Below are positions 39,144-48,101 of a DNA stretch of 62,730 nt, piece after piece; positions within the stretch are counted from its first letter, which is position 1, and every line of letters begins with the position of its first letter. The notes under the pieces are model-generated. The model was not told the origin of the DNA, did not search any database, and saw only the letters and a program-made list of their open reading frames with translations. A program made the translations under genes and the position numbers. Location: positions 1 to 62,730 of the forward strand of contig JAJPJQ010000046.1 of the NCBI GenBank assembly GCA_021324155.1, given 5' to 3'. The DNA comes from Pseudomonadota bacterium. Lineage in GTDB: Bacteria; Desulfobacterota; Binatia; UBA9968.

Positions 39144-41804
39144 ATGGCCGATCTCGCCGATACGATACAAAAAATCTCCATTTTCTCGTCGCTCTCGCGC
39201 GAGGACATCGCCAAAGTTCTGGGAAAGCTCGAAGAGCTTACCTATGCGCCCGGCACGACCATCATCAAGCAGGGCGACGTGGGGGACGCGTTTTACTTGA
39301 TCCACTCCGGCGCGGTCGAGGTGGTGCTCGAAGGCTTCGGCGGGCGATCGGAGTCACTCGCGGTGCTCGGGCCGCAGGAAGCGTTCGGCGAGATGGCGCT
39401 GTTCTCGGGCGATCCGCGTTCGGCGACCGTTGTCGCCGTCAAAGATACGACGGTGTGGCGCCTCTCGCGCGACGCGTGGAACGATCTGATTGAAAAACAC
39501 CCGCAGTGGCCGCTGCATTTCTGCGCCGTCTTGAGCAAGCGTCTGGCGCGCGTCGAGCATGCCTATTCGACCGGCCGCGAGGCCTTCAACTCCCTCGCCG
39601 AGGAATTCTACGGCTCGCGTCCGCCCGAAGAGCAGCGATTCTTCCGCCACGCCGCGCTGCTGGAGACCATCGATCCGGAGACGATGGAATTTGTGCTGGA
39701 TATGGAGGGGTCGAAAGGCTACCTCGCGCACATCGAAGCGTCGCACGCGCCCTTGATTCACGCGACTAACGGCGGACGCCGCCAACTCCACGGCTTTTTC
39801 CGCGATCTCCTGATCTCGAAGCTGGTGGCGCAGGAAGGTGACGATGCCAAACGCCGGCTTCATTCCCACCTCGCCGCGCGCTTCGAGGAATTGAAGGATT
39901 GGGCCGCGGCGCTGCGCCAGCGCGTAGAGGCCGAGGAATGGTCCGCGGCCGCCGACACGATCGCGGCGCACAAAGACGATCTGCTGACGGATTCGGCGTC
40001 GCTTCTCAAGCAGGCGCTGGAGAAAATGCCGCCGGATATTTTCTACCGCGACCTCCGCCTAGTCCACACCAAAGCCGATACGCTCGCCCGCCTCGAAGAT
40101 TTCACCGGCGCCGTGCGCACGTACAAAGAAATCCTCTCGCAACGCGCCGGGTCGACTGCGCCAGCCTCCGTCGCGCGTTATCAGCAGATGGCAAACGCGT
40201 TCGTCGAGAAAAAGGATTATGCGCAGGCGCTGAACTATCTGCGCGGCGCGCTCAATTTGCTGGAAAAAAGCGACGTGTCGATGCCGACCGATATGCGCGA
40301 AGCTTTTCGCGAACAGCCGGAGCCGCGTGCGCTGGCCGCCGGCGCGCAAGATACCGCCGAGCACCGGCGCTGGTCGCGCGCTTACGCGGCGCTTTCGGGC
40401 TTTCGCCGCCCCTCGATGAGCCGCTGGATCGGCGGCATCCTCGGCGTCACGGTTTGGGCCTATCTTTGGTTCGTCCAGCCCGACATCGGTCTCGAGGCCG
40501 ACGGTATGCGGCCGTTTGCGCTGCTCGCGCTGACGCTCATTTTCTGGGCGTTTTGGGTTTTTCCCGACTACGGCGTGGCGCTCATCTTCGTTCTCGCCAT
40601 GATCCTGACGGGCTTAAGTCCTCCCGAAGAGGCGCTGGGCGGCTTCGCGAGCACAACTTGGTTCATGACACTCGGCGTCTTGGGGCTCGGCGCGGCAATC
40701 ACGAGCTCAGGATTATTTTATCGGCTCTCGCTCGGCCTCGTGCGCTTTTTTCCGCTGACCTACTACTGGCAGATTACCGCGCTGGGCTTCATGGGCGTCG
40801 TGATCACCGCGCTGATTCCCCAGCAGACCGCGCGCACGGCGATCAGCAGCCAGATGCTGCTGAACCTCTCCGAGAGCTTGGGTTACAAGACGCCTTCGAG
40901 GGCTTCGACCGGTCTTTTCGCCGCAACGTTTTTAGGCCTGGGCCAGCTGGGCTTTCTGTACCTCACCGGGTCGACCTCGAACCTGCTCGCCTGGGGCCTT
41001 CTGCCAAAAGACGTGCGCGCGCAGTTCACCTGGGGCTACTGGTTCGTCGCCGCGCTGCCGCCGACGCTCGTCGTGATCGCTATCATGGTCGTAGCGATCG
41101 TCTTTCTGTATCCGCCGGAGTCGAAGCCGCAGATCTCGTACAAGATGGTCGAGAACCAACTGGAAATATTGGGACCGGTGTCGAAGAACGAGTGGATCAC
41201 GCTCACGATGCTCGTGTTCATGGTCGGCGGATGGCTGACTCAGCCGTACCACAAGATCGACAGCGCCTGGATCTCACTGATCGGCCTCTGCGTGTTGATC
41301 AATTCCGGCGTGCTCGGCTGGGGCATGGTGAAGAAGGGCATCGACTGGGAAATGCTCATCTATCTCGGGGCGACGCTCAGCATTCCCTCGATTCTCACTA
41401 AGGCGAAGATCGACCAGTGGCTGGTCGGCTTCATCTCGCCGGTAATCATGCCGTATGTCGATTACCCGGCGGTCTCGTTCATCATGATTGCGCTGTTCAT
41501 CTATGTCATGAAGCTCTTTTTCACGAGCGGCCTCGCGGTCATCACGCTGTCGATCGTTTTGATCCCGCTCGCGGTCGACATGCAAATTAGCCCGTGGATC
41601 ATCATCATGCTGATTCTGATCGCGACCGAAGTGTGGTTCTTCCCGTTCCAGGTCGATTGGCACACCCTCGCGATGGCGACGACCGAGGGAAAGGGATTTT
41701 CCTACCGCCTGATGGGGCGGATCAATCCGATCTACGCGGTCGCCTACCTGCTCGCGCTGATCGCGGCGATTCCCTTCTGGAGATATCTGGGATTGATCGG
41801 CTAG
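39144..41804 (+). CDS. Fusion of a cyclic-nucleotide-binding domain, a MalT-like/TPR helical region and a DASS (SLC13) transporter
   Basis: An 886-residue protein. Residues about 12-130 are a cNMP-binding domain with a canonical cassette (FGEMALFSGDPRSATV, Arg92-Ser93 kept). Residues about 150-400 resemble the helical and TPR part of MalT-type regulators: FFRHAALLETIDPETMEFVL, LHGFFRDLLISKL, LHSHLAARFEEL. From about 428 a membrane domain of 11 or more helices has DASS features (SQMLLNLSES, a STSNLLAWG loop, and FTSGLAVITL and WHTLAM segments). DASS proteins import di- and tricarboxylates or sulfate with Na+. The fusion suggests allosteric control by a cyclic nucleotide. The adjacent binding-protein gene is likely translationally coupled. 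Confidence 0.85.
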   Translation: MADLADTIQKISIFSSLSREDIAKVLGKLEELTYAPGTTIIKQGDVGDAFYLIHSGAVEVVLEGFGGRSESLAVLGPQEAFGEMALFSGDPRSATVVAVKDTTVWRLSRDAWNDLIEKHPQWPLHFCAVLSKRLARVEHAYSTGREAFNSLAEEFYGSRPPEEQRFFRHAALLETIDPETMEFVLDMEGSKGYLAHIEASHAPLIHATNGGRRQLHGFFRDLLISKLVAQEGDDAKRRLHSHLAARFEELKDWAAALRQRVEAEEWSAAADTIAAHKDDLLTDSASLLKQALEKMPPDIFYRDLRLVHTKADTLARLEDFTGAVRTYKEILSQRAGSTAPASVARYQQMANAFVEKKDYAQALNYLRGALNLLEKSDVSMPTDMREAFREQPEPRALAAGAQDTAEHRRWSRAYAALSGFRRPSMSRWIGGILGVTVWAYLWFVQPDIGLEADGMRPFALLALTLIFWAFWVFPDYGVALIFVLAMILTGLSPPEEALGGFASTTWFMTLGVLGLGAAITSSGLFYRLSLGLVRFFPLTYYWQITALGFMGVVITALIPQQTARTAISSQMLLNLSESLGYKTPSRASTGLFAATFLGLGQLGFLYLTGSTSNLLAWGLLPKDVRAQFTWGYWFVAALPPTLVVIAIMVVAIVFLYPPESKPQISYKMVENQLEILGPVSKNEWITLTMLVFMVGGWLTQPYHKIDSAWISLIGLCVLINSGVLGWGMVKKGIDWEMLIYLGATLSIPSILTKAKIDQWLVGFISPVIMPYVDYPAVSFIMIALFIYVMKLFFTSGLAVITLSIVLIPLAVDMQISPWIIIMLILIATEVWFFPFQVDWHTLAMATTEGKGFSYRLMGRINPIYAVAYLLALIAAIPFWRYLGLIG

Positions 41805-41808
41805 CTCG

Positions 41809-42690
41809 CTATTCCAGCGTGTAGGTCTTCAAAAACTCCGGGATAATGACTTTGATCGCGCCTTCGACCGCGAGAATATCGCGCTTGAAGCGCTCGGCTC
41901 GTTTTCGCCTAGGAGGCGGCAGCGCCTGAGAAAAGGGCGCGCGCCACTCGTCGAAGTGCTGCATGATGATCGTCTTAGGCTTGAGCGCCTTGAGAGCGCT
42001 CTTCAGATCGTAAGCGCGGCCCGGCTCGGCGAGCAGCGCCCAATCGGGATTCAGACCGGGCAGCTTTGCTTCGACGAAATTGGCCGTGCTCTGGTGCAGC
42101 ACCTTGCGGTTCCCGAAGGTGAAGACGTAGACGAAGCTGCCGCCCTCGACGAAATGCCGGCCGAGGATCCGGCTCACCGGCGAGACGAGCTCTTTCGTCT
42201 CGCTGACTTCGTACTGTCCCTGCGGGACGCCGTGGCGGCTTTCGATCACCTCGACGGAAAAATCCTCAAAGTCCAATTTCTCGCCGCCCTTGATCGCCGT
42301 CAATCGAGCGCGATCGATGCCGGCGCTCAGCATGAGGTTGGCAGTGGTTTGTGAGCCGATGACCTTAGCGCCGAATTTTTTCGCGATAAACGGAACGTCG
42401 GCGGCATGGTCGGCATGGCTGTGGCCGACGAAGATGTAGTCGGCCGCCTTAATCTGCTCCAGCACGGCCGCCTCGTCGGACTGCCACTCGCGCTCGCGGG
42501 CGGCCGTCCGGCGCGTGAGAAACGGATCGATCAGGATGGTCGTCTTGCCGACCCGGATGTCCCAGCCGACGACACCGAGCCATTTGAGCGTGACTTTTTC
42601 CGCCGTGCCGTTCGCATCGGCGGCGCCGCCTGAATGCGGAAACGAGAGAAAGAAAAACGCGAGCAGGATCAGGGCGGGATGCGTTTTCAT
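41809..42690 (-). CDS. MBL-fold metallohydrolase (UlaG-like), exported
   Basis: A 293-residue precursor with a signal peptide (about 1-23). The metallo-beta-lactamase fold shows LKWLGVVGWDIRVGKTTILIDPFLTRR and the metal motif HSHADHAAD. UlaG-type proteins hydrolyse lactones or phosphodiesters. The periplasmic location and the neighbours (phnC 16 bases upstream, 5'-nucleotidase nearby) suggest a phosphoester substrate, by inference only. It converges on the fusion gene with 4 bases between the stops. Confidence 0.8.
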   Translation of the reverse strand: MKTHPALILLAFFFLSFPHSGGAADANGTAEKVTLKWLGVVGWDIRVGKTTILIDPFLTRRTAAREREWQSDEAAVLEQIKAADYIFVGHSHADHAADVPFIAKKFGAKVIGSQTTANLMLSAGIDRARLTAIKGGEKLDFEDFSVEVIESRHGVPQGQYEVSETKELVSPVSRILGRHFVEGGSFVYVFTFGNRKVLHQSTANFVEAKLPGLNPDWALLAEPGRAYDLKSALKALKPKTIIMQHFDEWRAPFSQALPPPRRKRAERFKRDILAVEGAIKVIIPEFLKTYTLE

Positions 42691-42705
42691 TCGCGACTCC
42701 GATAA

Positions 42706-43479
42706 TTATTTTCTTTGGTAGATGTCCTCCACGACCGCGTCGGTCAGCTGCTTCACCGGGCCGTCGAAGAAAACCCGTCCTTCCTTGAGACCGACGACCC
42801 GGTCGGCGTACTCGCGCGTCAGGTCGAGCGTATGCAGGCTCACGAGCGCCGTGATGCCGTCCTCACGGCAGACGCGCTTTAAAATATCGAGTACGACGCG
42901 CGAGAGCTTGGGGTCGAGACTCGACACCGGCTCGTCGGCGAGAATAAGCGCAGGGCTTTGCATCAGCGTGCGCGCGATGGCGACGCGCTGCTGCTCGCCG
43001 CCGGAAAGCTGGTCCGCGCGCTTGTAGGCGTGCGGCAGCAGGCCGACGCGCTTGAGATTGACGAGTGCCTGACGGCGCTCGTCACGGCTGAAAAACCGTA
43101 GGCAGCTCTTCACGCTCGACTGGTAGCCGAGCGCGCCGGAGAGGACGTTTTCAATCACCGTCAGGCGCTTGACGATGTTGTAGTGCTGAAAGATCATGCC
43201 GACTCTGCGCCGGTAGAGCCGCATGTCGGCCCGTCCCAGCTTTGCAACGTCGATCTTCGCGCCGTCGGCGGCGGGAGCGAAGGTCGCGCGCGGCAGGTAA
43301 ATCGCACCGCCGGTCGGCTCGACGAGGCGGTTGACGCAGCGAAGCAGCGTGGACTTTCCCGAGCCCGACAGCCCGATGACGCCCACGAACTCGCCCTTTT
43401 CGACGCTGAGATCGATGCCGGCGAGCACCTGTGTCGCGCCGTAGCTCTTGTGCAGCCCCCTGATCTCTAAAATCGACAT
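42706..43479 (-). CDS. phnC: Phosphonate ABC transporter ATP-binding protein PhnC
   Basis: A 257-residue ABC ATPase. Walker A GLSGSGKST is near residues 36-44, LSGGEQQRVAIARTL (ABC signature) near 165, and LILADEPVSSLD (Walker B) follows. The ATYLPRATF-like insertion and SLH-type switch (ALVSLHTLDL) are typical of PhnC rather than amino-acid importer ATPases. It forms an operon with phnD upstream (88-base gap) and the MBL gene downstream. Confidence 0.9.
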   Translation of the reverse strand: MSILEIRGLHKSYGATQVLAGIDLSVEKGEFVGVIGLSGSGKSTLLRCVNRLVEPTGGAIYLPRATFAPAADGAKIDVAKLGRADMRLYRRRVGMIFQHYNIVKRLTVIENVLSGALGYQSSVKSCLRFFSRDERRQALVNLKRVGLLPHAYKRADQLSGGEQQRVAIARTLMQSPALILADEPVSSLDPKLSRVVLDILKRVCREDGITALVSLHTLDLTREYADRVVGLKEGRVFFDGPVKQLTDAVVEDIYQRK

Positions 43480-43494
43480 GCCCGTGCAGGCGTA

Positions 43495-43580
43495 TTCGAG
43501 TGCTGGAGTATCGGAGTGTTGTAATTACTATCATTACTCCATCACTCCATTTATAGTTATTTTATAGTTATTTTTTCTTG
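43495..43580. repeat. A/T-rich degenerate repeat spacer between phnD and phnC
   Basis: The gap has several GGAGT(A/G)-like units on one strand and ACTCCA units on the other, plus a direct repeat of TTATAGTTATTT near 43549-43570. It can form a weak stem. No gene is seen. It may be a recombination-prone or structured spacer between the two genes. Confidence 0.4.
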
Positions 43581-44485
43581 AGTGCTTCTTTAAGATTAAT
43601 GCCGGCGCTCTTGAAGGCCGCGCGCACCGAATCGTAGTCTTGATCGCTGGCGGGCATAAAACCGTCGATCTGGTAGAGGTCGCGCAGCATCTTCTGTCCC
43701 GCTGGATCTTTGCCGAGAGCCAGGAAGGTATCGGTGATCTTCTTGGCCACAGCGGGATCGAGATCCGCGCGATAGACGAGATTGTCCGAGGGAATCGGCT
43801 CCGAGTAGGCGATCGCGCGGATCTGCTGCTGCTCTTCGGGATTTTTCAAATACTGCATCCAGGCGGCGTCCTTGCCGTCGGTGAAATTGGCGAACGTCGC
43901 GCCGGCGTCGACCTTGCGGTGTAGTACCGCTAGGACTGTCGCGTCGTGGCCGCCGGAATAAAGGACATGCGCGAAGTCCTTGCCCGGATCGATGCCCTGC
44001 TCCAAAAACATCTTGCGCGGGATGATGTGGCCGGTCGTCGAGAGCGGGTCGCCGAAAGCGAAGGTCTTGTTCTTGAGATCGTTCAGCGTCTTGATGCCGC
44101 TGTCCGACCGCGTGATGATCGCGGCGTAATACGCGGCGCGGCCTTTGCGATGCGACTTCAGCGCGACCTGGATGTTCGCCTCGTTCTTCGCTAGGACGTA
44201 GGAAGCAGGGCTTAAAAAAGCGATGTCGAGCTTTTTCGCCCGCAGCGCCTCGACCACGCCCGTATAATCCGTCGCGACAAACGGCTCGACGTCCATGCCG
44301 AGCTCTTTGTGCAGAATGTCGACGATCGGCTGGGCGTTTTGCGCAACCTGCTGGACGTTCTCGGAAGGCACGAAGCCGACCCGGAGAACACCCTTCGAGG
44401 ATTTCGCCCCGCCGCAGCCGGTGAGCGTCGGGGCTGCGATGACGAGCAAGACAAAAAGCCATCGGCTCGCTCTCATTTCACGCAT
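43568..44485 (-). CDS. phnD: Phosphate/phosphite/phosphonate ABC transporter substrate-binding protein PhnD
   Basis: A 305-residue lipoprotein (lipobox TLTGC near residue 24). PhnD-type features: LRVGFVPSENVQQVAQNAQPIVDILHKELGMDVEPFVATDYTGVVEALRAKKLDIAFLSP and the GGHDATVLAVLHRKVDAGA segment. It binds a phosphorus oxyanion; phosphonate, phosphite and phosphate are all possible. Transcribed toward phnC. Expression may depend on phosphate status, but no Pho box is evident to me. Confidence 0.9.
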   Translation of the reverse strand: MREMRASRWLFVLLVIAAPTLTGCGGAKSSKGVLRVGFVPSENVQQVAQNAQPIVDILHKELGMDVEPFVATDYTGVVEALRAKKLDIAFLSPASYVLAKNEANIQVALKSHRKGRAAYYAAIITRSDSGIKTLNDLKNKTFAFGDPLSTTGHIIPRKMFLEQGIDPGKDFAHVLYSGGHDATVLAVLHRKVDAGATFANFTDGKDAAWMQYLKNPEEQQQIRAIAYSEPIPSDNLVYRADLDPAVAKKITDTFLALGKDPAGQKMLRDLYQIDGFMPASDQDYDSVRAAFKSAGINLKEALKKK

Positions 44486-44556
44486 AAATACTCGATGCTC
44501 TGCGCCCGCGCAACCGCGCGTTTGATTTCGCGCAAATAGGTCTAGAAAATAGCTTC

Positions 44557-45393
44557 ATGTGGAAACCGATCACGGTTCTTTTTGCGCTCGCCGGTCTCAC
44601 CGGCTGCGGCGGCGTGCACAATGCGGAGTTGAGCCAGCTCGAAAACGCCGCGCCGGCGGCGGCGACACGATTTTTTTATGAAACGCAGGGAGGCAAGGCC
44701 GAAGCGTTTATTGTGCGACCCGAGGGCAAAGGCCCTTTCCCGCTCATCGTTTTGGTGCACGGCCACAGCAGAAGCGGCAGAGGCGCGGAGGTATTGACCC
44801 CCGTCGCGGAGCTTTTCGCGAAGCATCTGTGCTACGCGGCCGTCGCCGTTTCGCTTCCCGGATACGGCGCCACCGAAGTCGCGAACGGCGCCGACCGGGA
44901 AGTGGTCACCGGCGTGCTCAACGACGGCATTGCAGCGCTTACCAGGCTTTCGTGGATCGACAGGCAAAAAATTGTACTCTACGGCTTTTCTCGCGGCGCG
45001 GTCTTCACCGCCGCGGCGATCTCGCGGCTGCCGCACCTGCGCGCCGTCGTGCTCCATTCGGGGGCTTATGACCTCGGCGAGCTTTATCGCGACACGTCCG
45101 CCGAATGGATTCGGCAAGTCCTCAATCCGACCGGTATGGCGCAGCCCAAGCTTTTCAACGTTCTTCCCGAAGTCGGTCGCTGGGGTGTTCCGACGCTGGT
45201 GCTGCACGGAGCGAAAGATCCGCTGCTTCCCGTCAATCAGGCTGAGATGCTCGATCAAAGTCTGACCGCCGCGCGCTTGCCGCACCGGACGGTGATCTTC
45301 CCCGACGCCGGCCACCGCCTGCCGCTCGACGGAATCGCCAAGGCGGTGTTTTCCTTTTTGCAGGAATATGTCGGTACGGGCTGCCGCCGCTAA
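44557..45393 (+). CDS. Alpha/beta hydrolase, lipoprotein
   Basis: A 278-residue lipoprotein precursor (lipobox LTGC near residue 17). The fold shows LIVLVHGHSRSG (oxyanion region), the nucleophile elbow GFSRG, an acid in GAKDPLLP and the catalytic His in DAGHRLPL. It looks like a dienelactone-hydrolase or prolyl-oligopeptidase-type esterase of the outer surface or periplasm. Substrate unknown. Its end overlaps the convergent TPR gene by 4 bases. Confidence 0.8.
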   Translation: MWKPITVLFALAGLTGCGGVHNAELSQLENAAPAAATRFFYETQGGKAEAFIVRPEGKGPFPLIVLVHGHSRSGRGAEVLTPVAELFAKHLCYAAVAVSLPGYGATEVANGADREVVTGVLNDGIAALTRLSWIDRQKIVLYGFSRGAVFTAAAISRLPHLRAVVLHSGAYDLGELYRDTSAEWIRQVLNPTGMAQPKLFNVLPEVGRWGVPTLVLHGAKDPLLPVNQAEMLDQSLTAARLPHRTVIFPDAGHRLPLDGIAKAVFSFLQEYVGTGCRR

Positions 45394-46226
45394 CGGTCGC
45401 TGATCTCGGCGAGAAGTTTTTCCGCCTCGCGTTTGTGCTTGGCGTCGTCCGAGAATTGGATCGGCTGGCCGAGCGAGTTTTTGAGCGCCGTCCGGGCGAG
45501 ATCGTATTTGCCCAGATCGACGTAGGTCTTGGCCAGTTCCAGGTGATGTGAGATCACCGTCGGGTTGATTGAAATCGCTTTTTTCAAATAATCGACGGAG
45601 GTGTTTAAATCACCGCGTGGTATCGAGCGCCACATAAAGGCCGAGGCGAACATCCGGCTCGCGCCGCCGACCTCCGCCATGCGCCGGTGCCATACGCCGT
45701 AAATGTGATAGGCGAAGCCGTTTTGCGGATCGGCTTCGATCGCCTTTTCGACCTCGGCGCGAATCTCGCCGGCGAGATCGATCTGTTTCGACGTCGGCGA
45801 CTGCGAGGCAATTTTGCCAAGAGACGCCGCGACGTAAAAATGGCCCCAGGTATTGTGCGGGTCGATCTTTACCGCCTTGCGGGCGAATTCCTCGGCGATG
45901 AGGAATTCCTTGAGCTTTTTTTCCTTGGCGTTCGGGTCCGAATCGGGAATCAAGTCGCCGATGTCGATGTGGCCGCGCGCAGATTTAGCCAGCGCTTCGA
46001 AGTTGTTGGGTTCGAGTTCGAGTACACGGGCGAGCGCGTGCAACGCCTCGCGTGTTTTGAACGCGGCGTAAAGAGAATCGGCCTGCTGCAGCAGATTGGA
46101 AGTTTCCGAGCCGTCGTTGATGCAGTGCGGACAGCCGACGCGTCCGATGGACTGCTGCGCGGCATACACGCCAGGCGCCGCCGACAGGACAATGAAAAAC
46201 AGGGTGCCGGAGAGCGCCTGTTTCAT
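45390..46226 (-). CDS. TPR-repeat protein, exported (RMD1-like)
   Basis: A 278-residue precursor with a signal peptide (about 1-22), a CPHC motif in GCPHCIND, then helical repeats: ALARVLELEPNNFEALAK, ARKAVKIDPHNTWGHFYVAASLGK, VEKAIEADPQNGFAYHIYGVWHR, LKKAISINPTVISHHLELAKTYVDLGKY. The layout resembles the TPR domain of eukaryotic RMD1-type proteins found in many bacteria. The CPHC pair could be redox-active or bind metal. It is followed by a thioesterase gene whose start lies just upstream in the same direction. Confidence 0.7.
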   Translation of the reverse strand: MKQALSGTLFFIVLSAAPGVYAAQQSIGRVGCPHCINDGSETSNLLQQADSLYAAFKTREALHALARVLELEPNNFEALAKSARGHIDIGDLIPDSDPNAKEKKLKEFLIAEEFARKAVKIDPHNTWGHFYVAASLGKIASQSPTSKQIDLAGEIRAEVEKAIEADPQNGFAYHIYGVWHRRMAEVGGASRMFASAFMWRSIPRGDLNTSVDYLKKAISINPTVISHHLELAKTYVDLGKYDLARTALKNSLGQPIQFSDDAKHKREAEKLLAEISDR

Positions 46227-46229
46227 CGC

Positions 46230-46598
46230 TCAACGTAACGGCGTTGTTTTGCCGCTGTCGTCAATCGCCACATACACCACCTCCGCCTTTGTGACAGTCA
46301 CCCGTTTATTCGGCTCGCTATAGCGCTCTGCCTCGACGTCAACGCGCACCGTGACCGAGGTCCTGCCTTCTTTTACAACCTCCGTATAGAAGCTTACCAC
46401 ATCTCCGACGTAAACCGGAGCGATAAAACCGACCTCGTGCATGGCGCGCGTAACGAAATCCTTCGCCGCGTACTCGCGCGCGGTCACCGCCCCGGCGAGG
46501 TCGATGTGGCTCAAAATAATCCCGCCGAAGATCGTGCCGCGCGCGTTCGTGTCCTTCGGCAGCATGGTGACCTTAAGCGCAAGCTTTCTCTCGGCCAT
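46230..46598 (-). CDS. Acyl-CoA thioesterase (YciA/hotdog family)
   Basis: A 122-residue single hotdog domain with NARGTIFGGIILSHIDLAGAVTA (active-site helix with Asp), VGDVVSFYTEV and ERYSEPNKRVTV, as in YciA and related broad acyl-CoA thioesterases. It hydrolyses acyl-CoA to free acid and CoA. The downstream TPR gene starts four bases after its stop, so the two are likely one transcript. Confidence 0.88.
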   Translation of the reverse strand: MAERKLALKVTMLPKDTNARGTIFGGIILSHIDLAGAVTAREYAAKDFVTRAMHEVGFIAPVYVGDVVSFYTEVVKEGRTSVTVRVDVEAERYSEPNKRVTVTKAEVVYVAIDDSGKTTPLR

Positions 46599-46647
46599 GC
46601 GGCGCTTCCCCAGCGAACGTTTTCAATCGGCGACAACGATCGTGAGT

Positions 46648-47565
46648 TCAAACGTAGGCAAGCCAGCGGGAATACTTCTTGTCTTTTCCCTTGATGATGT
46701 CGAAAAAGGCGCTCTGTAACTCGTGCGTCGCCGGCCCGGGGCAGCGTTCTCCCACTTTGCGGTTGTCCACTTCGCGGATCGGAGTCAGCTCCGCCGCCGT
46801 GCCCGTGAAGAAAGCCTCGTCGGCGGTGTAAAGCTCGTCGCGCGTGAACCGCTCCTCCACGACTTCGTAACCCTTGTCTCGCGCCAGCTCGACCACGGAA
46901 TCGCGCGTGATGCCGGCGAGAATCGAAGTCAGCGGGGTCGTCTTGATGCGACGGCCGCGCGCGATGAAGATGTTCTCGCCGCTAGCTTCGGCTACGTATC
47001 CGTCCGGATCGAGCATGATCGCCTCGTCATAGCCGGCGTTTTTCACTTCGCTCTTCGCCAGCACCGAGTTGATATAGTTGCCGGACACCTTGCTTTTCGT
47101 CATCATGACATTCACGTGGTGGCGTGTGTAGGATGACACCTTGGCCCGGATGCCGTTTTTGATGCCGTCATCGCCGAGATAGGCGCCCCACGACCAAGCG
47201 GCGATCGCGATATGGATCGGATTGTCCGGCGCGTAAAGCCCCATCTCTCCGAGACCGACGAAGGCGATCGGCCGTATGTAGCATTCTTTCAGCCCATTGG
47301 CGCGCACGACGTCGAGAATGGCCTTTTTGATCTCCTCGAAGCTGCGCGGAAGAGGAAAACCGAGGATTTTTCCCGAATCGAACAATCGCCGGACGTGCTC
47401 GTCGAGCCGGAACACGGCCGAGCGGCCGTCTTCCAGAGCATAGCAGCGGATTCCCTCGAAATATCCCGTTCCGTAATGGAGCGCGTGAGTCAGGACGTGA
47501 ACTTTCGCCTTGTCCCAGTCCATCATCTCGCCGTCGAGCCAGATTTTCTTGCCGGTTAACGCCAT
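46648..47565 (-). CDS. ilvE: Branched-chain amino acid aminotransferase
   Basis: A 305-residue class IV aminotransferase, close to the usual length. PLP-binding Lys159 lies in KSKVSGNYINSVLAK; other class IV markers are HYGTGYFEGIRCY, DGYVAEASGENIF and the GITRDSV phosphate loop. It transfers the amino group in the last step of Ile, Leu and Val synthesis. No other ilv or leu gene is adjacent. Confidence 0.93.
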   Translation of the reverse strand: MALTGKKIWLDGEMMDWDKAKVHVLTHALHYGTGYFEGIRCYALEDGRSAVFRLDEHVRRLFDSGKILGFPLPRSFEEIKKAILDVVRANGLKECYIRPIAFVGLGEMGLYAPDNPIHIAIAAWSWGAYLGDDGIKNGIRAKVSSYTRHHVNVMMTKSKVSGNYINSVLAKSEVKNAGYDEAIMLDPDGYVAEASGENIFIARGRRIKTTPLTSILAGITRDSVVELARDKGYEVVEERFTRDELYTADEAFFTGTAAELTPIREVDNRKVGERCPGPATHELQSAFFDIIKGKDKKYSRWLAYV

Positions 47566-47620
47566 AAATTGCCTAGCAATTCCGGAGTATCTTTTGCGTC
47601 ATTGTACTCATATCAAGTCC

Positions 47621-47655
47621 AAATAAAAAGGGCCGCCACAGCGCGTGGCGGCCCT
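47621..47655 (-). terminator. Rho-independent terminator of the HU gene
   Basis: In the minus direction a perfect 10-bp stem (GGGCCGCCAC with GTGGCGGCCC), a 5-base loop and a TTTTTATTT tail follow the stop of the HU gene by 22 bases. It also separates that unit from ilvE. Confidence 0.88.
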
Positions 47656-47676
47656 GATGATAATGAATCCCAGGGG

Positions 47677-47946
47677 TTACAAGCCGCGCTTCAAGTCCGG
47701 CGCCGGTTTAAAACCGACCGTGCGGCTCGCTTTGATGGCCATTTCATCGCCCGTCTGCGGATTTCTGCCTTTTCGCGCTTTACGCGACCGCACGGTAAAT
47801 GTGCCGAACCCCGGGACCTGAAACCGCTTGTCTTTCTTGATGGCCCGCGCAAGGCTGTCGAAGATCGCGTCCACGGCTTCTCCCGCCGTCGACTTGTTCA
47901 GCCCCGCCGCTTTCGCCACCGCGTTGACGAGATCCCCTTTCGTCAT
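47677..47946 (-). CDS. hup: HU family DNA-binding protein
   Basis: An 89-residue HU/IHF-type nucleoid protein with MTKGDLVNAVAKAAGL at the N-terminus, the dimer core FGTFTVRSRKARKGRNPQTG and the beta-arm Pro in NPQTG. Bends DNA non-specifically and compacts the nucleoid. It is a monocistronic gene with a strong terminator. The upstream gap of about 155 bases is A/T-rich. Confidence 0.95.
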   Translation of the reverse strand: MTKGDLVNAVAKAAGLNKSTAGEAVDAIFDSLARAIKKDKRFQVPGFGTFTVRSRKARKGRNPQTGDEMAIKASRTVGFKPAPDLKRGL

Positions 47947-48101
47947 GCGTCCCTCCCTCTACGTTCGTGTGACGACGATTAAAAATTTGTCGCTAAAAAT
48001 TTTTTGAAAAACAGGCGCCATAATTCCGAATCCGCAAAGAAATGTCAACAAAAAAAGTTGGAAAAAAATTTTCAGCAGCGAGCCCTCGGCTTTTAGCGCC
48101 A

